Shown: positions 8,474 through 18,815, numbered from the stretch's first letter. The stretch is 64,000 bases of DNA from Candidatus Litorirhabdus singularis (GCF_026262625.1 NZ_SHNN01000001.1:1426001-1490000); one strand, 5' to 3'. Numbers and translations are program-made. The notes: generated by a model not told the origin, from the sequence alone.

Positions 8474-9514
8474 TTAGCTTAATGAGCCAAGATCGATGAC
8501 GAAACGGTACTTGACGTCATTGGCCTCGATTCTTTCCCAAGCCTCGTTCACTTTATCAATATCAACCATTTCAATATCGGCAGTGATGTTGTGGTCCGCG
8601 CAGAACTGGAGCATTTCAGCAGTTGCCGGCATACCGCCAATCAGAGAGCCCGACATGAGTTTGTCACCCATGATCAGGTTGGGTATGAAGATTGGAGCAG
8701 GTGATTGTGGGGCTCCAACAAAACACATATTCCCAGCGCGAGCCAGCAGTGGTAAAAAGCTGTTGACGTCGTGATCGCCCGAAATTGTGTTAATAATAAA
8801 ATCAAAACTTCCGGCATGCGCTTCGAGTGCCTCAGGATCACGGGTTAGTACCACATCATCCGCGCCCAGTTTTTCAGCGTCGCTAACTTTGCTTGCAGAA
8901 GAAGTTAACATGACGGTGTGTGCGCCCATCGCCTTGGAAATTTTGATGGCCAGGTGGCCCAGTCCACCCAGACCCAGTACGCCGACCTTTTTGCCGGGTC
9001 CTGCGCCAAATCTTTTCAGCGGCGTGTAAACGGTGATGCCACCGCACAGCAGAGGCGCGGCAGCAGCAGGGTCCAGGCCATCGGGTATTTTTACGGCATA
9101 GCGCTGGTTGATCGTATAGTGGCTGCTGTAGCCGCCGTTGGTTTTTTCTCCCTGCTTGTCGAGAGCGTTAAAGCTCAAGGAAAAGCCCGTATCGCAATAG
9201 TGTTCGTCGCCAGTATCGCAGGGGTTGCAGCTGCGGCAGGAGTCGGCGATGCAGCCAATACCCACCAGGTCTCCGACAGCCAGTCCGCTAACGTCGGCGC
9301 CAACTTCTACAACGCTGCCGACCATCTCATGTCCGGGCACCAACGGGTACATGTCGGTGTTCGATTCGCTATTGGCAATGATTAAATCCGAGTGGCAGAT
9401 GCCGCAGTATTGCAGTGCAACTAGCACATCTTCCGCGCCGGGCTCACGCCGTTGAATAGTGGTTGGCTCTAACTTCTGGCCTGGGGCCGGTATCGCGTAG
9501 GCTTTCACTTCCAT
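8474..9514 (-). CDS. Zinc-dependent NAD(P) alcohol dehydrogenase (CAD/YahK-like)
   Basis: A 346-residue medium-chain alcohol dehydrogenase. CGICHSD gives the first catalytic zinc cysteine, PGHEMVG the histidine-glutamate, and CIADSCRSCNPC plus HYCDTG the structural zinc cysteines. The Rossmann loop is GLGGLGH. C-terminal IEMVDIDKVNEAWERI resembles the YahK/cinnamyl-alcohol group, which reduces aldehydes with NADPH. ATG at 9514 has GGAG in the preceding ten bases. It is a single gene, convergent with 7968-8414. Confidence 0.9.
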   Translation of the reverse strand: MEVKAYAIPAPGQKLEPTTIQRREPGAEDVLVALQYCGICHSDLIIANSESNTDMYPLVPGHEMVGSVVEVGADVSGLAVGDLVGIGCIADSCRSCNPCDTGDEHYCDTGFSLSFNALDKQGEKTNGGYSSHYTINQRYAVKIPDGLDPAAAAPLLCGGITVYTPLKRFGAGPGKKVGVLGLGGLGHLAIKISKAMGAHTVMLTSSASKVSDAEKLGADDVVLTRDPEALEAHAGSFDFIINTISGDHDVNSFLPLLARAGNMCFVGAPQSPAPIFIPNLIMGDKLMSGSLIGGMPATAEMLQFCADHNITADIEMVDIDKVNEAWERIEANDVKYRFVIDLGSLS

Positions 9515-9684
9515 TATTATTCTCCAGTAGAATGGGACGCTAGATTCTAGATCAATTTGCAGCAGAGCGCTTGTGTTAGATGGCAGCTTGGCCGTCTTCC
9601 TCTGCCGTGACGCGCGCGTGCACCAGCTTATGTTCTATACTATGGATCGAACCAAACTGACTTATTTTTACTGAGGATATTAAT

Positions 9685-10119
9685 GTGGCAAAGATTGAAC
9701 TACATCCGTTGGGCGTAATGAAAGTGCAGCTGAGTGAGCCCGTGGTAGTCGGCGGCGGTCCCAAGGGAACTCGTATGGTCATCGACGTGCCCTCTGCGGA
9801 GTTGCGCGGCGAGCGTATCAACGCCGAGCTGGCAACCGGTGATGCTGCCGACTGGGCCACCGTGAATGAGGAAATGAAGTTGGCGGCACTGGATGTGCGG
9901 CTGACGCTGAAAACCGACGATGGTGCTTTCATTTATGTCGAATACAGCGGGCGTATGGATATGGAAACCGGGCTGCTGGCTGTGGCGCCAACCTTTGAAA
10001 CCGGTGCCCCCCAGTACAGCTGGCTTAATCGCGTGCAGGCAGTTGCCGCTGGTGCGATCGATCCCGAAAGCGGCATGTTGATTTATACGATCTATGAAGC
10101 GCGGCCAGTCCACGACTAG
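9685..10119 (+). CDS. DUF3237 (UPF0311) protein
   Basis: A 144-residue protein with VVVGGGPKGTRMVIDVPSAE, an extended beta pattern, IYVEYSGRMD and a final IYEAR, all matching DUF3237, an uncharacterised barrel-like family often found in catabolic clusters. The start is GTG at 9685 with GAGG at 9673-9676; the overlapping ATG at 9683 is out of frame. It is divergent from the alcohol dehydrogenase and convergent with the LEH-like gene. Biochemical role unknown. Confidence 0.82.
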   Translation: MAKIELHPLGVMKVQLSEPVVVGGGPKGTRMVIDVPSAELRGERINAELATGDAADWATVNEEMKLAALDVRLTLKTDDGAFIYVEYSGRMDMETGLLAVAPTFETGAPQYSWLNRVQAVAAGAIDPESGMLIYTIYEARPVHD

Positions 10120-10163
10120 CCACCATTGCGACGGTCTGGTCCGCGGTCTGGGCTAGACCGCCC

Positions 10164-10532
10164 CTATGGTGCCATTTGGCTGGTGAAAGTAGCCAGGTCG
10201 AAGTAGTCGCGCCAGGCTTTGATCAGCCCATGTTCAATCTCGAAGGTTCCCATCACTGGCATGGATACGGTTTTTCCGTCTGTCAGGTAGAAGTTGTCAA
10301 TGCGCTCGGTGAGTACCCTGTTGCCATTTTCGGCGATACTCAATACTTCCCAGTCCACTGATTTCAGGTCCATGCCGGTAGTAATAAAATGGGCCACGTC
10401 AGTCTTGCCCTCCAGTACTTCCATGGGAATGTTGTGGTAAACCACATCCTCACTGAAGGCAGCAACGACCGCATCCCAATCCATCTTGTTCCAGGCTTCA
10501 ATAAAGTCCATCACGATTTTTGTATTGCTCAC
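10164..10532 (-). CDS. Limonene-1,2-epoxide-hydrolase-like / SnoaL-fold protein
   Basis: About 122 residues from GTG at 10532, which has AGGAG five bases upstream; an in-frame ATG at 10547 is possible but would place the Shine-Dalgarno inside the gene. The sequence VMDFIEAWNKMDWDAVVAAF, EDVVYHNIPMEVLEG and a final WRDYFDL match the limonene-epoxide-hydrolase family within the NTF2-like fold. Members hydrolyse epoxides or isomerise polyketides and steroids. It lies 41 bases after the MDR gene on the same strand and is probably part of that transcript. Confidence 0.8.
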   Translation of the reverse strand: MSNTKIVMDFIEAWNKMDWDAVVAAFSEDVVYHNIPMEVLEGKTDVAHFITTGMDLKSVDWEVLSIAENGNRVLTERIDNFYLTDGKTVSMPVMGTFEIEHGLIKAWRDYFDLATFTSQMAP

Positions 10533-10572
10533 GGTGTCTCCTGCCATACCAATTAGTCCAACGCGCAAGTCA

Positions 10573-11577
10573 CTACCCGGCTTTAACCAATAGCTTGCCA
10601 ATGTTGCCGCCGTTAAACATAAACTGCAGCGCTTCGGGGTAGCGCTCGATGCCATCGAGTATGGATTCTGGCAATACTACACTGCCATCCGCCAGCCATT
10701 GCGCAAGCTCTGCCTCAGCCTGCGCGAAACTCTCTGGGAAATGAAAGTAGGCAAAACCTTCCATAGTCGATTGCCGCTCAGCCAGGCGCAGATACATGGA
10801 GGGGCCGGTGATGTTGTCCATGTCGTCGTACTGGGAAACCGCGCCACAAATTACGACCCGGGCGCGCAGAGCCAGGTTGTCCAGTACCGCATCCAGAATC
10901 GGACCGCCTACATTATCGAAAAATACGTTAATGCCATCGGGCGCAAGCTCGCGCAGGCGCGCACTTACATCTTCGTTTTTGTAGTCAATAGCGGCCTCAA
11001 AGCCCAAATCATTGAGCAGGTAATCGGTCTTGGCTTTGCCACCGGCGATACCGATAACCCGGGCACCGGCCAGTTTGGCAATCTGTCCAACAATAGAACC
11101 CACCGCCCCGGCTGCGGCAGAAACTACGAATATCTCTCCGGCCTGCGGCTTCGCAATATGGTGCATTCCGATCCAGGCGGTAATACCTGTAGAGCCATTG
11201 AGTATTCCCATATAGGCGCTCAAGGGTGCGGTAGAGTCATCAATAGGTTCGAGCATATTGGCGGGAACCGTGGCGATCGTTTGTGCGCAGAGTCCTCCGC
11301 GAACGGCCTGGCCTGGCTTGAAATCAGCTACCGTTGATTCGATAACGCGACCAACCCCGCTAGCGAGAATTGTATCCCCCAGGCCCACCTGATTATGAAA
11401 GCCCTCGCCCTTGAGCATGGTGCGGGTGCCAGCATCGACCGAAATATATTCGACGGCAACTCGGACCATTCCCTCGGTTAAGGGCTGCAGCTCCTCGGTC
11501 TCTATTGAGAAACAGTCAGGCGTGGCCTCGCCAACGGGGCGTCTGCCGAGGACTACACGGGTATTTTGATTATTCAT
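10573..11577 (-). CDS. Zinc-independent MDR-family NADP-dependent oxidoreductase (paralogue of 4320-5318)
   Basis: 334 residues with the same landmarks as the gene at 4320: VVLGRRPVGEATPDCF at the start, SAAAGAVGSIVGQIAK as nucleotide loop, LAPDGINVFFDNVGG and ARVVICGAVSQYDD. The two proteins are clearly paralogous along their full length. Likely NADPH-dependent reductase of alpha,beta-unsaturated carbonyls. It is followed closely by the LEH-like gene and preceded by the molybdenum hydroxylase genes on the same strand, 16 bases after the large subunit stop, so the whole block may be one operon. Confidence 0.88.
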   Translation of the reverse strand: MNNQNTRVVLGRRPVGEATPDCFSIETEELQPLTEGMVRVAVEYISVDAGTRTMLKGEGFHNQVGLGDTILASGVGRVIESTVADFKPGQAVRGGLCAQTIATVPANMLEPIDDSTAPLSAYMGILNGSTGITAWIGMHHIAKPQAGEIFVVSAAAGAVGSIVGQIAKLAGARVIGIAGGKAKTDYLLNDLGFEAAIDYKNEDVSARLRELAPDGINVFFDNVGGPILDAVLDNLALRARVVICGAVSQYDDMDNITGPSMYLRLAERQSTMEGFAYFHFPESFAQAEAELAQWLADGSVVLPESILDGIERYPEALQFMFNGGNIGKLLVKAG

Positions 11578-11593
11578 TCTTTAGGCCTTCTGG

Positions 11594-13822
11594 TCAGGAT
11601 TCACGCTGTTCGCGAAACTCGTAGGTAAAATCGTATTTACTCACCGGTAGTTCGCGGATTCGATTACCGCTGGCAGCAAAAATAGCATTGGTCAGTGCTG
11701 GTGCAATTCCGGGAGTGCCGGGTTCCCCGGCGCCGCCCCAGGTTTCATGGCTGTTAATAATATGGGTTTCAATGACCGGTGATTCGCTCATGCGCAGCAT
11801 AGGGTAATCATTGAAGTTCGTTTGCTTAACACGACCCTCATCAATAGAAACCTCACCGTAGAGTGCGGCTGTGAGGCCGTAAACAACGCCTGATTCCATC
11901 TGCGCGGTGAGCCCATCGGGTGACACGGCGAAGCCAGCGTCTACCGCAACCACAACGCGATCGACACTGACGTTACCATCGATAACAGTGACCTCTACCA
12001 CCTCAGCCACAAGCGAGCCGAAAGATTCCTGCAGTGAGATACCGCGGCCGCGGTTTTCGCCCAGTGGTGTATCCCAATTGGCTTTTTCTGCCGCCATATC
12101 AAGTACCTTGCGGTGACGCGGGTGGTCAGCCAGTAAGTTGCGGCGGTATTGGTAAGGGTCCTGTCGTGCTTCGTGTGCCAGCTCGTCTATGAAGGATTCG
12201 ACAAAAAAGCCGTGCTGCGAGTGGTCAACGCTACGCCAGGCCCCAAACGGGACGTGGGTAGGGCTGTCGACATAATGAATCTTCTGGTGAGGAATCGCGT
12301 AGGGTATGTGCGGCGCTTCCGCGGGCTCATGCTTATCTACGTAGAGGTTTTCCCAGGCCTGCGGTTGCCCCGCTGAATTCAGCGTCGCGCGGAAGTTTGA
12401 GGCCACTGCCGGTCGATAGTGATCATGCTGCACATCTTCTTCGCGCGACCAGATCAACTTTACGGGCAGCCCCACTGCGCGCGCTATGCGCGCTGCCTGA
12501 ATCGCTGCGTCAGACTTGGAGCGCCGGCCAAAGCCGCCACCCATAGTGTGTTGCACAATACTGACATTCTCGACATCAAGCTCCAGTGCCTGCGCAACGT
12601 CATAGCGGCAGCCCAGAGGGTTTTGCGTGCCGGTCCAAATCTCGCATTGGCCGTTTTCAAAGCGGGCCAGCGCATTCATGGGTTCCATGCAGGTGTGAGC
12701 CAGATAAGGTACTTTGTACTGTCGGCTGATGATGCTGTCAGCACCGTCGAACTCGCTGGCGGTATCACCCACCTGCATATCAGAATTAGTTTCTCCAGCT
12801 GCGTCTGCGGTCTCCATGTCAGCCTGAAAGGCTTTAAACACATTTTCACTGTCTACATCTTCATTGCCGGTAGCGGTCCACTCGATTTGCACTGCCGCCA
12901 GCGCCTGTTTGGCCTGCCAGTAACCTGTCGCCACGACTGCTATGGCATCGTCCAGATTAACCACATCTACAAAGCCGGGCATTGATCGTGCTGCTGTAGC
13001 GTCTACAGACGCCACCTGCGCCCCAAATACCGGTGCCGCCTTGACGCTGGCGTAATGCATGCCATCCACGCTGGCATCGATGCCAAACATCGCAGAGCCG
13101 TCTACCTTGGAGGGTATATCGTGACGCGGCTTATTCTTGCCCATGATCTTGAATTGATCCGGGGTTTTCAACTGTGGTGAGAGCGGTGGTTTCTCTTTGC
13201 CGGCTGCGGCTGCGAAGGTTGCATAGGGCTCACGCTTGCCGCTGGCTTCGTGTATCAGCATGCCATCGATCGTAGTGATATCCGCGATGTCCACAGCCCA
13301 ATCAGCCGCCGCCGCTTCCATTAGCATTTGGCGCGCCGCTGCCCCGGCAACGCGCATGCCATAAACACCTGTGGTGCGTATGCTGGCGCTGCCGCCGGTA
13401 ATTTGCAGATGCATGGCCTTGCTGGCCTGCATAAAGAGACCGTCTACGGTGCCCACTAGTAGTTTGGGAACCGCCGTATCGCCGAGTATGAAACCTTTGG
13501 CCGCGGCCCAGTTGGCATAAACATCTTCTGCCGGCGCCTCTACAAAGGACACCTGCTCCCAGCTGGCATCCATTTCATCGGCCAACATCTGCGCTAGTGC
13601 TGTTTGTGCACCCTGGCCCATCTCCGAGTGCGGGATCACTGCCGTAATGTGATTGTCTGAATCAATTTTTACCCAGGTGCTGATCATTGCTTCGGTGTCA
13701 CCTGCCATCAGCTTCGCGGCTTCTGGCGTAGTGTGTCCGGGTCGCAGTGCCACCCCAATGACCATGGCGCCGCTGCCGACAACACCGGCTGTTATAAATC
13801 CTCTTCGCGTCCACTTACCCAT
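11594..13822 (-). CDS. Molybdopterin-binding large subunit, xanthine dehydrogenase family (IorB/aldehyde-oxidase type)
   Basis: 742 residues from ATG at 13822. The N-terminus ([14 protein letters not shown]) is a twin-arginine-like signal, as in isoquinoline 1-oxidoreductase beta subunits. Internal markers include [30 protein letters not shown] with [21 protein letters not shown] (Mo-cofactor loop), and near the C-terminus [10 protein letters not shown] with the catalytic glutamate at about residue 700. It hydroxylates an aldehyde or N-heterocycle with water as oxygen donor. It overlaps the small 2Fe-2S subunit by eight bases. No FAD subunit is nearby, which fits the two-subunit, cytochrome-coupled periplasmic type. 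Confidence 0.88.
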   Translation of the reverse strand: MGKWTRRGFITAGVVGSGAMVIGVALRPGHTTPEAAKLMAGDTEAMISTWVKIDSDNHITAVIPHSEMGQGAQTALAQMLADEMDASWEQVSFVEAPAEDVYANWAAAKGFILGDTAVPKLLVGTVDGLFMQASKAMHLQITGGSASIRTTGVYGMRVAGAAARQMLMEAAAADWAVDIADITTIDGMLIHEASGKREPYATFAAAAGKEKPPLSPQLKTPDQFKIMGKNKPRHDIPSKVDGSAMFGIDASVDGMHYASVKAAPVFGAQVASVDATAARSMPGFVDVVNLDDAIAVVATGYWQAKQALAAVQIEWTATGNEDVDSENVFKAFQADMETADAAGETNSDMQVGDTASEFDGADSIISRQYKVPYLAHTCMEPMNALARFENGQCEIWTGTQNPLGCRYDVAQALELDVENVSIVQHTMGGGFGRRSKSDAAIQAARIARAVGLPVKLIWSREEDVQHDHYRPAVASNFRATLNSAGQPQAWENLYVDKHEPAEAPHIPYAIPHQKIHYVDSPTHVPFGAWRSVDHSQHGFFVESFIDELAHEARQDPYQYRRNLLADHPRHRKVLDMAAEKANWDTPLGENRGRGISLQESFGSLVAEVVEVTVIDGNVSVDRVVVAVDAGFAVSPDGLTAQMESGVVYGLTAALYGEVSIDEGRVKQTNFNDYPMLRMSESPVIETHIINSHETWGGAGEPGTPGIAPALTNAIFAASGNRIRELPVSKYDFTYEFREQRES

Positions 13823-14312
13823 TTTGCATCTCCTGCGGGTCGAACTGTTGCACCCCGGTGCTGGCCACTCGTTGGATACCGCGCTTGATGCGGTCATACA
13901 TGCCGCAGCGACAGATATTACCCGACATAGCCGCGTCGATAGTGGCCTCATCCGGGTTGGGGTTGTCACGCAGCAGCGCCACCGCCGACATGATTTGGCC
14001 TGACTGGCAGTAGCCGCACTGTGGCACCTGGTCATCGATCCAGGCTTGCTGGACCGGGTGTAAAGAACCGGCTTCAGCAATCCCTTCGATGGTGGTGATA
14101 TTGGCATTGCCTACGGCGGCAACCGGGGTTACGCAGGAGCGTATTGGCACTCCGTCCAAATGCACGGTGCAGGCGCCGCACAAGGCGATACCGCAACCGA
14201 ACTTTGTGCCTGTGAGGGCGAGATTCTCTCTAATTACCCATAACAGTGGCGTGTCTGGAGCAACATCTACGTTGCGTTCCTGACCATTGATATTAATGGT
14301 GATATTCGACAT
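13815..14312 (-). CDS. 2Fe-2S small subunit of molybdenum hydroxylase (IorA type)
   Basis: 165 residues from ATG at 14312 (GAGGA upstream). The plant-ferredoxin-type cluster ligands are Cys40, 45, 48 and 60 ([10 protein letters not shown]); the second cluster ligands are Cys99, 102, 134 and 136 (CGYC, ICRC). Standard length for the family. It transfers electrons from the Mo site in the partner encoded immediately downstream. The eight-base overlap with that gene implies coupled translation. Confidence 0.92.
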   Translation of the reverse strand: MSNITININGQERNVDVAPDTPLLWVIRENLALTGTKFGCGIALCGACTVHLDGVPIRSCVTPVAAVGNANITTIEGIAEAGSLHPVQQAWIDDQVPQCGYCQSGQIMSAVALLRDNPNPDEATIDAAMSGNICRCGMYDRIKRGIQRVASTGVQQFDPQEMQNG

Positions 14313-14372
14313 TGGAAGCACGTCCTCTTCAACTGTGACCACTAGGATACCAAATGATGACCGACTACCCCA

Positions 14373-15326
14373 TCATAACTGACGGCCATCCTGCGTTTGC
14401 ATGTGGGTGATCATATTGCCAGCCAGTGCCGGCAACACCGTAGCGGGTATGTTGTGCCCCATTCCAGCGAAGGTGATGAAGGTGGATCCCTCAATCAGCT
14501 CGGCGGTATATTCACCGTGGCGCGGTGGAATCAGGGTATCGTCCTCGCCATGCAACACCAATGTAGGCACGACGATGGTCTTCACTTCTTCGCTGCGGTC
14601 ACCCGATTTGAATATAGCCATCACCTGACGCGGCATTGCCTCAGGGTATAGTCCGATATGGTGTAAGCGCGCGGTGGCATCACTTTCGCCATCGCTATTG
14701 GCCAGATCGGTTAATTGGTTGTTGGCCTCGGTGCTTGGCTGGGGCAAGTGGTCGGCGAACCCGGGCGTAGACATAATCGAGACCAGACTGGTGGTGCGTT
14801 GCGGATAACGTGCCGCCACAATCTGAGCAATCATGCCACCCATTGATGCACCAATAACATGCGCCTGCTCGATATTCAACGCGTCCATGAGTGCCACGGT
14901 GTCGTTGGCCATGTCGCCCAGGTCATAGGCCGCGTCCACCTCAAAGCCAAATTTGTTTTTGAGTAGCTGCCACCAAATTAGCGGCTCGCCGAACTCTTCG
15001 AAGCGCTGAGAGTCGCCGACGTCGCGGTTGTCAAAGAGTATGACCCGGTATCCCGCTGCTACTATCTGAGACGGTAAGCGGTCGCCCCACAGTACATGCG
15101 AGCTGCCGAGCCCCATAATCATCATCACCGAAGGATTTGAAGCATCGCCGAGGACGCGGTAGGCAATCTCCACATCGTTGACAGTGGCAAAGTTCAGTTC
15201 TATGGCGCGCAGTCGATCTGCCGCTGCTTCCCGCGCTGCAAAGTCGGTTTGCGCGCTGGCGATAAACGGTGCAACGCAGCACAAAGTGGCAATAAGCCAA
15301 AGTTTTTTCATACCGAGTTTTTTCAT
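14373..15326 (-). CDS. Secreted alpha/beta hydrolase
   Basis: 317 residues with a Sec signal (MKKLWLIATLCCVAPFIASA). Alpha/beta-hydrolase features are the oxyanion region MGLGSSHVLW, the nucleophile elbow GASMGG (Ser161), the acid in LHGEDDTLIPP and the catalytic histidine in GMGHNIP. Substrate unknown; related proteins are esterases or epoxide hydrolases. The ATG follows the stop of the BKACE gene by two bases, so the two are co-translated. A second in-frame ATG five codons later gives an equally good signal peptide. Confidence 0.83.
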   Translation of the reverse strand: MKKLGMKKLWLIATLCCVAPFIASAQTDFAAREAAADRLRAIELNFATVNDVEIAYRVLGDASNPSVMMIMGLGSSHVLWGDRLPSQIVAAGYRVILFDNRDVGDSQRFEEFGEPLIWWQLLKNKFGFEVDAAYDLGDMANDTVALMDALNIEQAHVIGASMGGMIAQIVAARYPQRTTSLVSIMSTPGFADHLPQPSTEANNQLTDLANSDGESDATARLHHIGLYPEAMPRQVMAIFKSGDRSEEVKTIVVPTLVLHGEDDTLIPPRHGEYTAELIEGSTFITFAGMGHNIPATVLPALAGNMITHMQTQDGRQL

Positions 15327-15328
15327 GT

Positions 15329-16252
15329 TTAGTGGGGACCTTTAATCTGAGCACCATAGGGTGCGGGATAGGTGGGCAGGCGCATGATAGCTGCTGCCTC
15401 AGTCGGGGTGGCAGCGGGGCGCTGGTAGTGCTGCGCCAGCGCCACAACTTCTTGAACGAGCTCCACATTGCTTGGGTAGCGATCACCACCATAGGGCTCA
15501 AGCCCGACCTGAACGTGTCCGCCGCGCTTTATGGCCTCCTCGGCCAGGCCGCAGCCGACGCAATCGTCTCCGAAGCTGGATACCAGCCAGGGTAGGTCGC
15601 AGTCGCCCAGCATGCCCAGGTAGGCCTGCAGACTGGCGACAGTTGGAGGCATGCCAAAAGAAAGTTCGTCGGAGGCAAAGTAGAACTTCAGGATGCCACC
15701 AGCGGGCAGTTTTCCAGCTCGATAATAGGCCAGTATAAATTTGAGAAAGCTGGGCTCAAAGATGGAGATGCTAAGGCCGATAGAAAGCTCCCGACAGGTT
15801 TCCACGTAGTAGCGAGAATCCTGCATATCATTGCGATAAAGGTAGCGACTGCTGGCAAACAGGCCGTCTTCATCGAGAAGCGACAAATTGAATGTACCGG
15901 GGTCGCACAGGCCTTGTGCCAGTAATCCTTCCTGGGCCATTTTCGAGACATGGCTATAGCGGTCTTCTACCGGCACTCCCTCCTGGCCGACTGGCATAGT
16001 CGGCGTCAATATTGCATCCGGCCTTAGCTCCAATAATCTGCGCCAGGGTTTGGCGTAGCGTTCGTAATCGAGCTTGCCGCTGCCGCCAAAAATGGGTTCA
16101 TCGGTATGGTTGTGAATCAGAGCGGCACCTGCGTCCATGCAGGCCACGGCGTCGGCAACTATTTCCTCGTCGGTGTAGGGAACCTGCGGGTTGTTGTGCT
16201 TGCTGGCAGCGCCGTTGAGCGAGGCTTCAATAATCAGAGGTTGTGGATTCAA
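15329..16252 (-). CDS. BKACE-family beta-keto acid cleavage enzyme (DUF849)
   Basis: 307 residues beginning PLIIEASLNGAASKHNNPQV, then ALIHNHTDEP (metal-binding histidines), and GGHVQVGLEPYGGD near the C-terminus, all diagnostic of the BKACE family that condenses a beta-keto acid with acetyl-CoA and splits it into acetoacetate and a CoA thioester. The start is TTG at 16252 because no ATG lies near the conserved N-terminus and GGAA is present upstream. It precedes a secreted hydrolase. The exact keto acid is not predictable from the motifs seen. Confidence 0.85.
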   Translation of the reverse strand: MNPQPLIIEASLNGAASKHNNPQVPYTDEEIVADAVACMDAGAALIHNHTDEPIFGGSGKLDYERYAKPWRRLLELRPDAILTPTMPVGQEGVPVEDRYSHVSKMAQEGLLAQGLCDPGTFNLSLLDEDGLFASSRYLYRNDMQDSRYYVETCRELSIGLSISIFEPSFLKFILAYYRAGKLPAGGILKFYFASDELSFGMPPTVASLQAYLGMLGDCDLPWLVSSFGDDCVGCGLAEEAIKRGGHVQVGLEPYGGDRYPSNVELVQEVVALAQHYQRPAATPTEAAAIMRLPTYPAPYGAQIKGPH

Positions 16253-16303
16253 AGGGCTATTTCCAATGGACTGTTGCTAATGTGCGATTCGCAGTACTGC
16301 TGG

Positions 16304-17512
16304 TTAACTGACTACCAGACGTGTCTTTACCTGCAATTCATTGTGCAAAGTGCGATGCACCGGACAGCGATCGGCGATCTGCAGCAGACGCTCGCGCTGT
16401 GCCTGGCTAAGGTCCCCCTCTAGCAACACCTGACGATCAATGACGTCGATTTGCCGCGGATTTTCCTCGCAGCCTTCACAATCTTTAGCGTAGTCACGAC
16501 CATGGGACAGCTCTACTTTTACGTGTGCGAGTGGCAGCTGCTTGCGCTGGGCGTACATGCGCAGCGTCATAGAGGTACAGGCACCCAGTGATGCCAGCAA
16601 GTGCTCGTAGGGGTCTGGACCGGAATTCTTGCCGCCTACTTTGGTGGGCTCGTCTGCGAGCCAGTTATGGCTGTCGCTGCGCACGTATTGGGCAAATTTG
16701 TGATCTTTTTCCTGTACTCGCACATGACCGGCGGCTGGCGCTGGCTCGTTGCCTACAGGACTCGGGTTCAGGTAGCGACTTGCCCAAGCGGCAATGGTGG
16801 CGGCAGCGTATTCAGAGTCCTGTTTGTTGCTGAGTAAGTGGTCAGCGCCATCCAGACTGATAAAGCTCTTGGGATGGCGCGCTTCCAGATAAATTTTCTC
16901 TGCTTCCTGAAGTGGCACGGTGGCGTCCAGCGGTGCATGCATGACCAGCAGTGCTTTGCGCAGTCGACCTATTTCACTGGCTTCATAAGCTGCCAGATCA
17001 TCAAGAAACTGCTTCTTGATGACGAATTCACGACCGCCTAAATCGACCTTGGCGGAGCCTTCGGCAGCAATTTGTTCGAGGGAGGCATTAAAGTTGTGGG
17101 CCACGTGATCCGCGCGATGCGGAGCGCCGATGGTTGCCACGGCTTTTACCTCAGGAACCTGTGCAGCCATTGCAAGTACGGCTGCACCACCCAGGCTGTG
17201 GCCTATAAGCAGCTCCGGGGCGGCATGTTCGCTGCGCAGGAAATCCGTTGCCGCCATCAGATCTTGTATGTTGGAAGAAAAGTTGGTGTTGGCAAAATCG
17301 CCATCGCTGTTGCCCAGCCCGGTAAAATCAAAGCGCAGTACGGCGATCCCGGCGGCGGTCAAAGCTCTGGCGATGCGCGATGCTGCTGCCACGTCTTTGC
17401 CGCAGGTAAAGCAGTGGGCGAATAGCGCGTAACAGCGAATGTCGCCATCCGGTGTCTCCAAGGCACCACTAAGCATAAGCCCATCGCTTTCAAATTTAAC
17501 TTTCTGGCGCAC
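16304..17512 (-). CDS. Alpha/beta hydrolase fused to OsmC-family domain
   Basis: 402 residues. The N-terminal half is an alpha/beta hydrolase ([38 protein letters not shown] nucleophile, DGADHLLS). The C-terminal part, from about residue 260, is OsmC-like: [22 protein letters not shown] carries one redox cysteine and DRCPVHRTL the other, as in organic hydroperoxide reductases. This two-domain arrangement is a known recurrent fusion; it may couple removal of acyl hydroperoxides to hydrolysis. The start chosen is GTG at 17512, seven bases after AAGGAG; TTG at 17518 is too close to it. Confidence 0.87.
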   Translation of the reverse strand: MRQKVKFESDGLMLSGALETPDGDIRCYALFAHCFTCGKDVAAASRIARALTAAGIAVLRFDFTGLGNSDGDFANTNFSSNIQDLMAATDFLRSEHAAPELLIGHSLGGAAVLAMAAQVPEVKAVATIGAPHRADHVAHNFNASLEQIAAEGSAKVDLGGREFVIKKQFLDDLAAYEASEIGRLRKALLVMHAPLDATVPLQEAEKIYLEARHPKSFISLDGADHLLSNKQDSEYAAATIAAWASRYLNPSPVGNEPAPAAGHVRVQEKDHKFAQYVRSDSHNWLADEPTKVGGKNSGPDPYEHLLASLGACTSMTLRMYAQRKQLPLAHVKVELSHGRDYAKDCEGCEENPRQIDVIDRQVLLEGDLSQAQRERLLQIADRCPVHRTLHNELQVKTRLVVS

Positions 17513-17822
17513 TCTCAAGCTCCTTGCCGCGATTAACTGACTGCACAGTCTACCAGTAGCTACATACTCTTTGCCCTATTGCCTGCGTGTTTAATAATCG
17601 GCCATTTGAACTCATTGGTTTCAGCATTCTGCTGCTTACCCCTTGTCGCCTGCACGGCGATGACGATGTTGAAAATGGCTGGGGAGCCTGATTCGAATAC
17701 TATTGGATGAGATAAGGCTCGACCTTAACTAACCTGAGCTGAGCTTTGATGTCTTGGCGCGTAGCATGGGTGAATTGATTGCGCGCTATCACAGGACCGC
17801 CTCTAAATCGTAACTGTCGTAG
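17513..17822. other. Intergenic region, no gene recognised
   Basis: About 310 bases between two minus-strand genes. I find no ORF with a plausible start, no strong hairpin with a T-run and no clear promoter. It presumably contains the promoter of the hydrolase-OsmC gene. Confidence 0.4.
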
Positions 17823-18734
17823 CTACTTTGTCTCTTTTTGCTGATCCTCTGCGTGCAGCATTTCAAAGTAGCTTCTCAGTGTGGTCTTGCCGAGCGGTGG
17901 CCCCACACCATCAATTTCGCCTGCCGTCACGATAAAGTCAGCAAGGTCACCGAATTGGTTTGAGAGTAGGCCGACAAATTTCACTAGCCCGCGGGCCAAC
18001 CACATTGGTATCACCGTGATCTTGACGGGTTTGCCCACCACCTCAAAGGCCAGCATGGCGGCCTCGCGCTGGGTTAGAATATCGGGGCCTCCTGCTTCAA
18101 CTTCCAGCGCGCTGCCGGCCAGCGTGTCGACACATACCTCGGCGAGATCCTGGCCGTGAATTGGGCTCATACGATTCTCCCCCGCACCGACTAAGAGCGC
18201 ACGTCCGCGTTTGGCCATATCGTAGAGGGCGCCCATGTCGGAAAAATAGCCGCAGGGGCGCACGATTCTGTACTCCATGCCGCTGTTTTTTAGATCCTCT
18301 ACGACGCGCTCGTGAACCTGAGTGATCTCCAGTTGCATGATGTTCTCGGCACCTTGCATTGACACATAAACAAAGCGTTTTACGTTTGCGGCGAGACACA
18401 GATCAATGAGATTCCGATTGGCCTGATAGTCCACTTGCTCAAAGCTGAGTCCATCGCGTTGGCGGGATATGCCGATACTGGAGTACACAGTGTCTATGCC
18501 ATCCATCAGACCGACGAGCGTGTCGGGCTCTGTGACTTTACCTACAAATATATCGTCGATATCTTCCGCTTTCAGAGCAGGCGCGGTAAACGGACCTGGC
18601 TCAAAGAGTCTGTTTTTATCACGGGTCAGCGTTCTGACCCAGAAACCGCGTTGTTTGAAAGCCTTTACCGCATACTTGCCCAAATATCCGGTGGCCCCGG
18701 CGATGAGTACTTTGTTCGGGCTGGACTGATCCAT
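17823..18734 (-). CDS. Atypical SDR / NmrA-like NAD(P)-binding protein
   Basis: 303 residues. VLIAGATGYLGKYAVKAF (residues 9-26) is the atypical-SDR glycine motif; RTLTRDKNRL follows as the NADP-type strand-2 region and YVSMQGAENIM as the YxxxK-lacking region typical of NmrA-like members. Such proteins are epimerase-like reductases or redox sensors. It is followed by the dipeptidase gene on the same strand, 81 bases away; no function can be assigned. Confidence 0.82.
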   Translation of the reverse strand: MDQSSPNKVLIAGATGYLGKYAVKAFKQRGFWVRTLTRDKNRLFEPGPFTAPALKAEDIDDIFVGKVTEPDTLVGLMDGIDTVYSSIGISRQRDGLSFEQVDYQANRNLIDLCLAANVKRFVYVSMQGAENIMQLEITQVHERVVEDLKNSGMEYRIVRPCGYFSDMGALYDMAKRGRALLVGAGENRMSPIHGQDLAEVCVDTLAGSALEVEAGGPDILTQREAAMLAFEVVGKPVKITVIPMWLARGLVKFVGLLSNQFGDLADFIVTAGEIDGVGPPLGKTTLRSYFEMLHAEDQQKETK

Positions 18735-18815
18735 GATGTTATCCCTATTGCTCTTATTATTGTTAGTGGATGCTGTATGGCTGCGGCAGTTGCTGTCTTG
18801 CGGTAAACGAGAGTA

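Noticed and set aside
13823-14107. 95-residue N-terminal extension of the molybdenum large subunit
   Set aside because: It is a shadow of the 2Fe-2S subunit; the Tat-like signal and start at 13822 fit the family.
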